A stretch of DNA of 64,000 bases, from NCBI GenBank assembly GCA_037954235.1, contig JBBMOA010000010.1:20463529-20527528 (forward strand), given 5' to 3'. Of this stretch, positions 24,401-35,724 are shown piece after piece (position 1 is the stretch's first letter; each line of letters begins with the position of its first letter). The stretch is from Aulostomus chinensis (Eukaryota > Chordata > Actinopteri > Syngnathiformes > Aulostomidae). Made by a program: the position numbers and the translations under genes. The notes below the pieces were generated by a model. That model was not told the origin of the DNA, made no database searches, and saw only the letters and a list, made by a program, of their open reading frames with translations.

Positions 24401-27103
24401 ATAATTACAAACATTTTGTCATGCTCTTGTATGGTTTTCCTTGAACTGAAAACTTCAATGATATTTTAGAACAATTCTAATCTTACATTACATTTAATAG
24501 CAATGCCGAATTATACATATCGAAATGTTATATTTAAGTTTCTGCCAGTGTTCTTTAGTTTTCTCTGAAATCATTGCTCTGAATCTTTTCTTTTTTAACT
24601 GTACTTGTATTATTCCTTGTAGTATTTTTAATGAAAGCTTGTGTTTAGGTCACAGGAAACATGCGGATACAGGACTGACATAATGTATACACGAGGCAAT
24701 CCAACCAAATGTACAGCCGAAACATTTACGGAATAGTTGAGTGCTGGCTTATTACAGCTTTGTAGTGCAACATATATGTCAAAACTGGACCTTTGTCTTG
24801 ATACATATTTGATTACTTTCTTACTTTCAGACAAATGACAGTTGAATGCATCCTCCCAGAACTCTGTGAGCACTGGGGAGGCAGCTACTTCATCAGGAGA
24901 AAGATCTAACAGGAAGTCTCTCAGACCTGGAATGACAGACTGCTGGATGCCAAATCCAATGGCACCAGCACACAAGTCGAATCTCAGCATTTCTGGGTCT
25001 GTTATCCAGGATTCACTGCCTATCCACTGTCGAGGTGGAGAAGGCCGACGTGACAGCTCCTCCAGCAGAATTCTCATGTCTCCAGATGCCATAAATGCCA
25101 CAACAACCACAGCTGTAGACCTAGAGACAGTGTTCTACATTACGTATTGGATATCACCTTAAAGCAGACCTAGGAAATTTGTGTTACAAGGACTTACAAT
25201 CATTTAAGAAGTTGGGTTGTTTTTTTTTTGGGGGGGGGGGGGTTTGCCTGAGAAACAACAACACCCAAAACTAAAACAATACCTGCAGATAACATCAGCC
25301 ACTCTCTGGATCCTGCTGGCTGAGTGAGTCCGATAGAAAGACTCTGAGTATTCCACACAAATGCCCTGTTTGTGAGCGGCAACCAGAAAAGAGGCCATTC
25401 CATTGTTCCCATAGTCCGAGTCTGAGTGGACAGCGCCTATCCATGTCCAGCCAAAATGTTTCACCAGTTTGGCCAGAGCATTCGCCTGGAACTGGTCACT
25501 GGGAATGGTTCGGAAGAAACTGGGGTACTGCTGCTTATTAGACAAGCAGGCACATGTGGCAAAGTGGCTCACCTGAATGAGAACAACATCGTTTCACTCT
25601 TTACTTAGGTGATCACAATATAACCATTGAGTTTGAAAAGCTTACTTGAGGAATATTAAAGGGCCCAATGACACGTGATATGCTGATAGATGGCGTAGAC
25701 CCAGATTCACCAACAATCGCTATCACCTGACCAGCCTGTGAGCAATTGTTGCCAGTATAAAACACTGTTTCCAGGCTGTTTGACAGCTGGAGGGCCACAT
25801 GTACAGCCACAGGCACTGATGCACAGGTGTCATGAATCTGATAGCCGAGCCTGACGCCAGGCAGCAGCTCTGTGCTGTTGTTAATCTCCTCAATGGTGAA
25901 GATCATTGCTCGGGAAAAGCGTAGTTCACGAGAGTCAACGCTGCACAGAAACATAATTTAATGTTAAAAGCGCTTCTCACCTGATCGTGACTGAACTGCA
26001 ACTGTCAATAAAAATGGGGTTGAAGGAGTCAAAGTCATGCAAAATGCTAAGATGATACACAAGTGAACACAGAAGCTGAACTCAAGTTCATACACCGATT
26101 TGGCCTTTACTGACAAACACCTAGTTACTAAATGTTCACTATGTAACGGTTGTAAACACATCATAAAACATTGTATACATCTCATTTACTGGACCTCTCT
26201 AATACTAGCCACCCCGTAACGAAACACGCATGATCAGGTACAGTCACGGACAGGAAACAGCTTGACTGCATTTGTAAATAAATTAGGTGAAAAGATTCGT
26301 TCCCCAACAAGTTCAAAATGACTGAGTCATGATATTTCAAAAAAGAAATAGACCAATGAAATAAAAACAGAAGATAAGGACATAGCTGAGCACACGATGT
26401 CAGTGCATGTACTGATATGGCCTTTTCTGCAAAAAAAAAGAGATTAAGAGGTTCAATATTATATAACAGCAAACACATCATAAAACATTTCTATCCGCGC
26501 ATATCCTTTCATGCCCCCGCTTCTCTCTCATACTAGCCTCTCAGGAACAGAAAACACATGATCAAGCACAGTAGTAATGGGCAGTAAAGAGATGATCTGC
26601 GTCTGTTCATGAAATAAAGTATAATTCAGGGTAGTTTTCACCTAAACGAGGGATACTATCTTGTTACCTCTGAAATAAAAGCAGAAAAATTCACAAACAA
26701 TATATGACATATAGGTAAACACACAGCTTCTATTCATAATGTTTTGCCCACTAGTCTTAACTGTTCAGTATTAAATGAATGCAGTACACATAAAACATCT
26801 CTAACCACGTACATTTCCTGCTCCACTTCTCCCTCTTACTCACCTTCCTTTGCACTTTAATGGCTCAGGCATGCTGGTGTAGTTATTCTTCACAGTGTGT
26901 ATGTAATAGTGTATGGAGAAAGCACCTCCGATAATGTAGTCACCTTCCATTGAGAACACAGGTAGACGAGCTGCACCCTGGAGCTGACATTTCATAGATG
27001 CAGACTTCAGGTGATTCCCAGAGTTACTGGAGGGAAGGGCAGAGGGCAGCTTCGACAAACTCAGAACCAAGTTCAGGCCAATAATGAGTGCGGAGGTCTC
27101 CAT
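21401..27103 (-). CDS. V2R/OlfC receptor gene D, complete, eight exons
   Basis: Exons (minus strand): 27103-26844, 25940-25646, 25572-25283, 25120-24825, 24359-24124, 24011-23790, 23690-23567 and 22314-21401; 878 aa. A signal peptide starts METSALIIGLNLVLSLSKLP. Pocket signatures FRTIPSDQFQ, SDSDYG and GSESWIT are kept (SESW instead of SEAW). The third-exon equivalent is cut twice, after ADVIC (phase 2) and after HLSE (phase 1), positions unlike those in genes B, C or E-H. The fifth exon could instead start at 24329, also in phase, removing ten residues. Its donor is GTCAGC. Cysteine-rich motifs are SCPPGTRK and CCYDCVLC. The 7TM exon resembles gene X. Introns 1 (0.9 kb) and 7 (1.25 kb) are the longest. 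Confidence 0.88.
22725..23060. repeat. Direct duplication of about 140 bp in gene D last intron
   Basis: The motif GTGGGTAAGCTAAGCT followed by CAAGGTTAG, ATTAGCAAACATTTG and ATTCATTCCTAT occurs twice, starting near 22740 and near 22938, with base differences between copies. Confidence 0.75.
23066..23545. repeat. Interspersed-repeat sequence in gene D last intron
   Basis: GAGCCTCCACCAAG near 23076 and CTCGGTGGAGGT near 23524 resemble inverted ends of a teleost non-autonomous element. The middle text (ACCAAACTTGGTG, AGCCAGGGGAGAATCC) resembles a common fish repeat. A C-rich and CA-rich run lies at about 23349-23390. The family is unknown. Confidence 0.4.
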
Positions 27104-27141
27104 CCCTCTGCATGTGTGTTCATAAGTGTGTTTTCACTGGT

Positions 27142-27149
27142 TTATATAG
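27142..27149 (-). promoter_or_regulatory. TATA box of gene D
   Basis: On the minus strand CTATATAAACC lies about 40 bp before the ATG of gene D. Confidence 0.6.
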
Positions 27150-27249
27150 CTTTTCAGACAAAAGTTCCCCTCCTTCGTCTACACATCAGCTTCCTAAGAG
27201 ATGGCCCTACCCAGTGGGGTTTAACAGTTTTATTTCTGTTCAATATTAA

Positions 27250-27515
27250 CATCCAGCCATCCATTTTCTATTCAGCTTATCTGTTAAGGGTTGTTGTTGG
27301 GGGGGGGGGGGGGGGGGGGGCTGGGGTGGCGCCTATCCCAGCTGACATTGGGCGAGAGGCAAGGTTCACCCTGGGCTGGTCGCCAGTCCATTGCAGGCCC
27401 ATCAGGAGCAATTAGGGGTTCAGTATCTTGCTCAAGGATGCTTGTCACCGGGGCAGTTGGAGATCGACCCTTTGGTTGCTAGACGGCCCCTCTACCTCTG
27501 AGCCATGCCTCCCCC
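27250..27515. repeat. Teleost interspersed repeat with poly-G run
   Basis: It starts with CATCCATTTTCTATTCAGCT, has a G run at about 27299-27320, then GCGCCTATCCCAGCTGACA, GGTTCACCCTGGGCTGGTCG and CCAGTCCATTGCAGG. It is related to the repeat at about 39290-39668. Confidence 0.7.
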
Positions 27516-29275
27516 AATATTGTCACATATTAATGATTTGTCCTGGGCACTACTGTATCTTTAACTCATTGTTGTCCTGTTATATCTTGCCAAGACAGGT
27601 GTCCCTTTTTAAGACCCTGGATCAGTGAGATTGTCAGTATTATCAAAGGTGAAATAAAAATAATGAATTAACAAACAGGTCTGTCTCCAAATCCCAGGTA
27701 CATTTGTATTCTGTGAAAATTACTATTAAAACCACCAGATATCACTTATCTAAATTTGCTGTGTACTTTTATCTCTGCTTGTTTGGTTTTGATTCATTTA
27801 GAAATGCATCTTTTTTGGATAAACTAGAGATCCACACTGAATAAAATCTGTAATCACAATGGAGGATAGGACCTCATGGAGAAACAAATATAATTTTTAA
27901 GACTTTAGGAATAAAGTTACACAAATACTTTTTACTTCAAAAAAAGATAACGTTACAACAGAAGTAAACAAAACAGGCGAGTGTACAGGGAGCCTACTTG
28001 GCCTGTCTCCAGTGCCATTATACACCATCAGTTCTTGGAAATTGATGCAGTTTCTTGCATTTCTTTAAGTCCTGATATTGATACAACTTCGGTGCTGATG
28101 TGCCAAAAGATGAAGTCAATACTTAAGTACAATTTCGCAAAGCCCTCCACGACCCTCATTTTAATGCAGGCGACTGCTCTTTTGACATCTCTTTTCAAAA
28201 ATAAGACGAAAATAAAGACTTTATTCTCCTTAATTGAAGACATAATTCTCAAAATCTCAATGTGACCCTTATACTATATCATTTATTATCAAACAGTCCC
28301 TCTGAGCTCTGTCAACTTGATTCTGATTCAACTGCAAATGACCAAAGTGTAACATTTGAGGGTGTCAAACTCTCTGGCCTTGTCAGATCATGCGTGCATC
28401 TAGAAAATTCCTAAATGCGAGAAACCATCCAGTAGTACTGAGAAGCCTCACAGAACAAAGGAAGAGAACATACATAGGATACTAAAAGGCTCACTCTGCT
28501 ACTACCACCTAGTGGACAGATTTTGTTAAATACTGTGCCTTATGAATGAAATTCTAGTGTACACTCAAATTGCACTTTAAAAGTAAATGAAAATATATGT
28601 ATATGTATGTATGTATGTATGTATATGTATATATGCAGTATGGGGCCACAAAATAGGAGCCCGATGAAAGCCTAAAACAGTAAAAATGTCTGCAGTACCA
28701 GAAGAGATAAAGAGAAAAAGTCACTACAACAGCACTGCAGGTTTAAGCCTTTCATTTGCTCATCTTCACTGTAAACGATGAGAAAATATCCCCAAAATGG
28801 GTTTTAGATTTAAGGAGCATAAACACAGAGAGACAAAATATGTATTTTTTACAACTTTTGTTACAGTGAGCATTTGAATTGACTATCATGTTCTGCCAAC
28901 ACTTGAAACGATTGTGAAAAGCATACAGGAAGGATGACAAAACCCTGAGAACGGTAACCTGTGCAATGAGATTAGAAACAGGATTGATGAGAGGAAGGTA
29001 GTCAGGGGTAAATTTATAAATATGGTGGATTACAGGGTGGAAAGTAATGCAGTATCTGATATTTTGTTCGGTCTTTGTCTCTCATTTCAAGGTTTTGCCA
29101 CAACGTCTGGCTCAGTGCAAAACACTCCTAATAAGTCTTTTCATATTAAACACAAAAAAATGATGAGCGTTGTAGCTGCGTTTGCAGATATTTTATAATA
29201 TGAAAGTGTGCTAAAATGATGTAATTGTGACATTCTTTTGGAACACTGTGCCCAGCCACCACATGGCTGACCATG

Positions 29276-29290
29276 CCCTGATGGGTGACA
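29276..29290 (+). promoter_or_regulatory. Shared upstream element of tandem V2Rs, copy before gene E
   Basis: CCCTGATGGGTGACA lies about 80 bp before the ATG. Similar sequences sit at comparable distance before F (35607-35623), G (43175-43191) and H (48993-49009). The function is unknown. Confidence 0.4.
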
Positions 29291-29311
29291 TGATGACAAC
29301 ATGACCCTGCA

Positions 29312-29318
29312 TATAAAA
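29312..29318 (+). promoter_or_regulatory. TATA box of gene E
   Basis: TATAAAA lies 57 bp before the preferred ATG at 29369. The in-frame ATG at 29333 would fall about at the expected transcription start, which argues against its use. Confidence 0.6.
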
Positions 29319-29368
29319 TACAGCAACACTGCATGACGAGAGGAAACAGGGGAAGGGAGGAGGGCAGT

Positions 29369-32300
29369 ATGGGGCCATTTACTGATGCATTTTCACTGTT
29401 TCATTTGTACCTAATGTTGATTTTGCTGTCATATTCATATTCTTTATTGTCATACTGTAAATTAAGGAAACAGTTCTATCTTAATGGGATACACAAGTCT
29501 GGTGATGTGAGTCTGGGCGGGCTGTTTGAAGTCCACTACACCTCTGTCTTTCCAAAGCTGACATTCACTTCCGAACCGCATCAGCTCAGCTGTCAGGGGT
29601 AAGTTTCTCACAAATACCACCAGCTGCCAAAATCTCTGCATATCAAATTTTATGATGATTGTACAATTTTTTTGTTTGTTAGTTTTGACCCTCCAGGGTT
29701 CCGGCATGCGATGACCATGGCATTTGCTATTGATGAAATCAACAAAAAACCCAACCTGCTACCTAATCTGACTCTGGGTTACAGTCTATATGACAACTGT
29801 GCCACACTTGTAATTGGATTCAGTGCTGCGTTGTCAATGGCCAGTGGCAGAGAGGAGCAATTCCCGCTACAGGACACCTGTTTGGGGGGCCCTCCAATCT
29901 TGGGGATCGTGGGTGATTCTTTCTCAACATTCTCAATCGCAACCTCTGATGTGATAGGTTTATTCAAGTTGCCCATTGTAAGTTTCCTCTCTTCAGTCTT
30001 AGCTGTACTTTTAATGGTCTATTTTATTGATTTTTCAAAACTTTAAATGTTAGGTGAGGTATCAAGACATGATGATTTCCATCAGGTTAACTGAATCTCA
30101 GCTCTTGCTCCTCCAACGTGTCAGATGAAAAAATGATGATTTAAATACTGCAAATGATGTGCAAGAAATTTACAACCAGTGTGTTCTTCATGTTCGCTCA
30201 CAGGTGAGTTATTTTGCTACATGTTCCTGCTTGAGTGATCGGCGACGCTTCCCCTCATTCTTCAGAACGATCCCAAGTGATGCCTTCCAGGTAAAAACTC
30301 AGCTAAAGATGTGACAAATAAATATCTGCCTCAGAAAATATAGAGAGCAGCAAAATATTCCTCACACTATGCCGTAAAAAAATGATGCAGTTCCTTTATG
30401 TACTATTTATTAAATAATACAGAATTAGAAGGAAAAGCAAATCATCGCCTTCTCAAAACAATCATCAGTCTTTTTTTTTTTTTTTAGGTTTTTCAGAAAA
30501 CACAAAAAACTGGAGACGAAACATCATAAGGCGTTGTTTTAGGCCAAAAGAAAAAGTGAAAAATTGACTTGGGCAATTATTTTAAGGAGGTGATGATATG
30601 TGAATTCAATTGAATTTGTCTGTGAGAGTTTTGATCAATCACTACTGTCTATATTTAATCAGGTACGTGCTGTGATTCAGATTCTAAAGCGTTTTGGCTG
30701 GACCTGGGCTGGTCTCCTGGTCAGTGACGATGACTATGGTCTCTATGTTGCCCGGTCCTTCCAGTCTGACCTGGCTCAGTCTGGTGAAGGTTGTCTGGCC
30801 TATTCTGAGATATTGCCCTGGGGTTCGAACCCATCTGAATTAAGAAGGATAGTAGAAGTGATGAAGACGTCAACAGCTCGTGCGGTCATCGTTTTTGCAC
30901 ATCGGATCCATATGATTCAACTAATGGAGGAGGTTGGAAAGCAAATGTGTCTGTCTACCTGTTGAGTTTTCTATCGATTCCATCACATCATAAATTATGA
31001 CTAATAGCTCATCATGTAATTTTGCTGCTTTAGGACCTACATCCTAAATGAAAGAATTATTATAAAAAATAATTCATTGTATGTTATCAAATTCTCTTTT
31101 ACGTTCTATTTTTTGTGAGGATTCAGTCCCTCAAAGTCCAATTATTTTTCCAGAGAAGTCAGCCTATATACATCTAATCTGCTCTTCTAAGGTGGTGAGG
31201 CAGAATGTGACAGGCCTTCAGTGGCTCGCCAGTGAAGCCTGGACAACAGCTGCTGTACTCCAGACCCCACGCTTCATGCCGTACCTGGGAGGCACACTAG
31301 GAATTGCCATCCGTCGAGGAGAAATACCAGGCCTCAAGGAGTTTCTGTTGAGGATACGTCCTGACAAACACCATAACATCAGCTATGGAAATAACATGGT
31401 AAGAGTTAAAGCAAGTATTACTGGCTACAAGTATTGTGATAAAATGTTTATTGTATGAGTTAAAGCTTTCTTTTAATTCATTTCAGGTCAATCAATTCTG
31501 GGAACACACTTTTCAGTGTAGGTTTGCACCTCCTCCAGCAGGCTGGCTGGAGGCTGGAGGAGCACTCTGCACTGGAGATGAACAACTGGAGAACGTGGAG
31601 ACTGAGTTTCTGGATGTTTCTAACCTCAGGCCTGAGTACAATGTTTACAAGGCTGTTTATGCTCTGGCACACGCCCTTGATGACATGCTGCAGTGTGTGC
31701 CAGGGAGAGGGCCTTTCAGCGGGAGCAGCTGTGCTACACTGCAAAGACTGGAGCCGTGGCAGGTGTGTTATCACTGCACCACACTCTTATTTACAGTATA
31801 ACTTAAATACAGCTGCTACACCTTCATGTAAAACAGATCTCTTTTGGTCGAAGAATATCATAAGATTGGTTTTCTCATGTATTTAGCGGCAAAAAATAAA
31901 TCAAAAAATCTTTAAACACATGACCATATTTGCAGTGCCTCAATATTCACATTTTAGTACATTTTAATACAAGAACGAAATTATTTAATTCACCATTTCT
32001 CATTCATAACCTCAAAGGAAGGTTAAATTCAACAACAAAAGAATAACATGTTGTCTCCCTGTCAAACTATTTATCCGATATGTTCTTATCTCATCGACAG
32101 CTCATGTATTATTTGCAAAAGGTCAACTTTACCACATCATTTGGTGATCTAGTGTCATTTGATGTGGACGGCAATGCATTACCGATCTATGATGTCATGA
32201 ACTGGCAGTGGCTGCCTGATGAGGGAATACAAATCCAGAGTGTGGGTGTGGTCAAAAAATCAGCTTTCAAAGGTGAAGAACTAACACTAGATGAAAACAG

Positions 32301-33873
32301 AATATACTGGAACTTTGACTCCAAAGAGGTACCTTAATTTGTGATGTATTGTTGTTGATTTCCCTTTGATTTACATACAATGCAAGCATCAAACGGTTTT
32401 TCATAACAATTCATGGTTAATTCCCTAAAGCCACCCAGGTCAGTTTGCAGTGAAAGCTGCCCCTCAGGTACTCGCATGGCCAGAAAAAAGGGCCAGCCTA
32501 CGTGCTGCTTTGACTGTGTCTTTTGTTCTGAGGGAAAGTTCAGCAATGAAACAGGTTAGTATCTCTCATTAAATGACAAGATATTAAATATCATTCCTAA
32601 AGTCAGTCCCATTTGTTCTTGCTGTCATTTTCACACTGTTCGGGTGGGCAAAGACAGTGGTTTATTTGTCTGAGTAACAGTGTTGAGAACATAAACATAT
32701 CTGTTTATCTTAATGAACTCATTTTAATGAGTGGAGATTAGTTTGACTTCAAAAAGGCAAGACAACAAAATGAAAAAATTGTTATGATGAAGAGATATAA
32801 ATCTTTGAAAATGTAGGGATTCATCCTGACTTTATCTAAGCCTAAAGGGTCACGGAGCAGGGGTCAGTTTGTTACGGGTGAGAGGGGAGGCGGGGTACAC
32901 CCTCTACACATTGCCCGTCTATCACGGGACAAGAATTAATACAGTCTTTCTATTTCTCTTAGACTCCACGGAGTGCATGAGTTGTCCGGAAGATTTTTGG
33001 TCTGGCTCCAAACGTGACCACTGTGTTCCCAAGAAAACAGAGTTCCTCTCCTACCATGAACCTCTGGGTATCTGCCTGACAACATCATCATTGCTGGGCA
33101 CGCTTATCTCTGCTGTTGTTCTGGGGATCTTCATCTATCATCGCAGTACACCTGTGGTACGCGCAAACAATTCAGAACTCAGTTTCCTGCTCTTGGTTTC
33201 ACTTATATTATGCTTCCTGTGCTCATTGCTGTTCATCGGCCGTCCCAGACTATGGACGTGCCAGCTGAGACATGCAGCATTTGGGATCAGCTTTGTGCTT
33301 TGTATCTCATGTATTCTGGTAAAAACTATGGTGGTTCTGGCCGTGTTCAAGGCCTCCAAACCAGGAGGAGGAGCCAGTCTGAAGTGGTTTGGTGCTATGC
33401 AGCAGAGAGGGACTGTCTTGGGTCTCACTTCTATTCAGGCGGCAATCTGCACTACATGGCTTGTATCAGCCTCACCAAGTCCTCATAAAAACACTCAATA
33501 CCACAATGACAAGATAGTTTATGAGTGTGTGGTCGGGTCCACAGTTGGTTTTGCTGTGTTACTGGGTTATATTGGCTTACTGGCCATCCTCAGCTTCCTG
33601 CTGGCATTTCTAGCCAGAAACCTTCCAGACAACTTCAATGAGGCCAAATTTATCACCTTCAGTATGCTGATCTTCTGTGCTGTGTGGGTGGCCTTTGTCC
33701 CAGCTTATGTCAACTCTCCAGGGAAATATGCAGATGCAGTGGAAGTGTTTGCCATCCTGGCCTCCAGTTTTGGTCTTTTGGTGGCACTGTTTGGACCCAA
33801 ATGTTACATCATCCTGCTGAGGCCAGAGAGAAACACAAAGAAAGCAATCATGGGTCGAAGCATTGCCAAGTGA
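29369..33873 (+). CDS. V2R/OlfC receptor gene E, complete, nine exons
   Basis: Exons: 29369-29598, 29683-29977, 30204-30290, 30663-30932, 31192-31398, 31487-31762, 32101-32328, 32431-32554 and 32963-33873; 875 aa. The start MGPFTDAFSLFHLYLMLILL gives a signal peptide. Exon sizes 3-6 (87, 270, 207, 276) equal those of C, F, G and H. Pocket signatures: FRTIPSD, SDDDYG and LASEAW. Exon 6 is almost identical to that of gene C, and the 7TM exon is almost identical to those of F, G and H, while exons 1 and 2 are clearly diverged. The donor of exon 4 (GAG|GTTGGA) is weak. The C-terminus is GRSIAK. About 120 bp of 3' flank is shared with gene H. Confidence 0.93.
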
Positions 33874-35606
33874 TAGAAGTAACAATTACAATCAAACTGT
33901 GTACTATTCTGAGTCAATGCGTGTTTTACATAGATTGAGATGTGGAATGTGTTTCTCCCTACATCACAAACAAGCAATTGTGTTCATAAACCTGTGATAT
34001 ATCCATACATATTATTTGATCAGTCCAAAGAAGTCAGAGCAGGAAGTGAAGGAAGGTGTATATAAACACTTGAAATCATGTGTAACAATTCCCTACCCTC
34101 ATTAAAATGATTAACTTAGACACTTGCATTCAAATGTTTTTGTGTCACTGTCAGAAAATGAAAACTACTAGGACTTCGACTACTAGAACATTTTATTTCC
34201 GTCACCCTTATCACTACTAGCATGAAAAAGTGATTTACAATGAACAAATAAAAAAAAACGCAAAACAATTCACACTACATTTGGAAAACAGACATGACAG
34301 GCACGAGGAATAAAAAGGAAAATGAAAAGCTAAAAATAAAAAATGCCAAAACACCAAGGAAAGAATTCCTTCTTACCTACTATTGCAGGCATGTCCTGTC
34401 CGAGTCTTGGTCCACTGTCAACAAAGGTTTAGCGATCTTCTTTTTCAACCAAGTCTCTGTAGCAGGTAGAAGATCGAGGATGTTTGAGAATCTTAAGTCA
34501 CAGGTTGAAATGTTGCGAGGTCAGAAATATGGGGGTGGAAAATACTGCAAAAGGCCACAACACACCATACATACAGGATAATCAGCAGAATATTGATATC
34601 AATTCTAAAACAAACTGGGAGCCAAACAAATGTTATTTGGTTGCCTTGCTTGTTTCGACCGGTTCAGTACCATCTGGCCGTGATCCGTAGATGTTCGGTA
34701 AAGAGAGGCCTGTTACAGGAATGGAAGTGGAATGAGATAAACCATGTATTGTCAGATGGTTTCCAAGATGATAAAGACATGATCTTAAATTTTGTTGTTG
34801 TTGTGATGCTCAAAACTAAGATTACTGTCAAATCAGACGCAGTGATTTCTTGCAACAGAAAGCATTTAGCAGGGACGTACAATTACATGTCATCTGCATA
34901 CAGAAAGAATATCCATGCGTTCCCCTCAGGACGAACAAACAGTAAAACTACAGTAAGTCTGAGTAGGTACATGACCCTTTAGAACCAAGGCTCCAACAGG
35001 AGTACATTGGACAAGTTGTTCAATGATGCGTAAAATAACAAATTTAACAACAGGGTTGAAAACCAAGAGAGAGCAATATATCCCCACCTTGTGCTTCAGC
35101 ATGTCTAGCAATATGCTGCGGTTGAGCAAATGCTGTCAGCTGCCAGTACGAGATCGTAAGAGGTCATTCTATTATTTTGAATGTCTGAAAAACAAACAAA
35201 TGGAACGTCACAAAAAATTTGACGCAGTCATTGTGGCTGCTGATTGATGACAATGATCATTGACAGCGGAGAATGTCTCTGCACTCCGACTACACATCGA
35301 GGACCAGCCTGGAGTGTTTCAGGCTTAAGAGAGAAAAGCCTATAAAAAAGAACGTCTGGTTATATAATTATGTTTAAAATCTTCAGACCCTAGATGAAAA
35401 GGAAGCTAATATCAAAGCATCTAATCACCTTTGTTTATTGTAACATAATAAGATGATTGAAAAAAAAAACATCACAAATACTAACTTATTTGATATTTAA
35501 ACACTTCAAGAGGTAAACCACATCTCATGTTTTTCAATATTCGTAGATTTATATTATTTTCAAATGTTACATGAACATGTTTAGTATGTCCTTCCCCAAA
35601 GGCCCA
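33874..35606. other. Spacer between genes E and F
   Basis: The first about 125 bp matches the 3' flank of gene H. Overlapping ORFs at 34294-34982 in several frames on both strands have no recognisable domain and no splice context, so no gene is called. Confidence 0.55.
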
Positions 35607-35623
35607 CATCCTGATGGGTGGTG
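35607..35623 (+). promoter_or_regulatory. Shared upstream element, copy before gene F
   Basis: CATCCTGATGGGTGGTG lies about 100 bp before the ATG and is shared with G (one base changed), H and, partly, E. A TATA-like TATAATTA follows at about 35671-35678. Confidence 0.4.
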
Positions 35624-35724
35624 CAAAACTCAGCAGTGACAAAAAGCATTCAAAGGGGATGAGATATGAATATAATTAAGTCACCTGGCATGGAGACGAG
35701 ACAACTGAAATGTCAGGGACAGAC

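Larger units (their letters stand above)
27150..29311. other. Divergent spacer between genes D (-) and E (+)
   Basis: About 2.2 kb with both promoters at its ends. It contains an interspersed repeat (27250-27515), a TATG-type simple repeat near 28590-28630 and a CTCF-like sequence at about 28499-28519. No gene is supported. Confidence 0.6.

Noticed and set aside
34294..34982. Three overlapping plus-strand ORFs and one minus-strand ORF between E and F
   Set aside because: No domain, no homologous copy in the other spacers, and no convincing splice sites.
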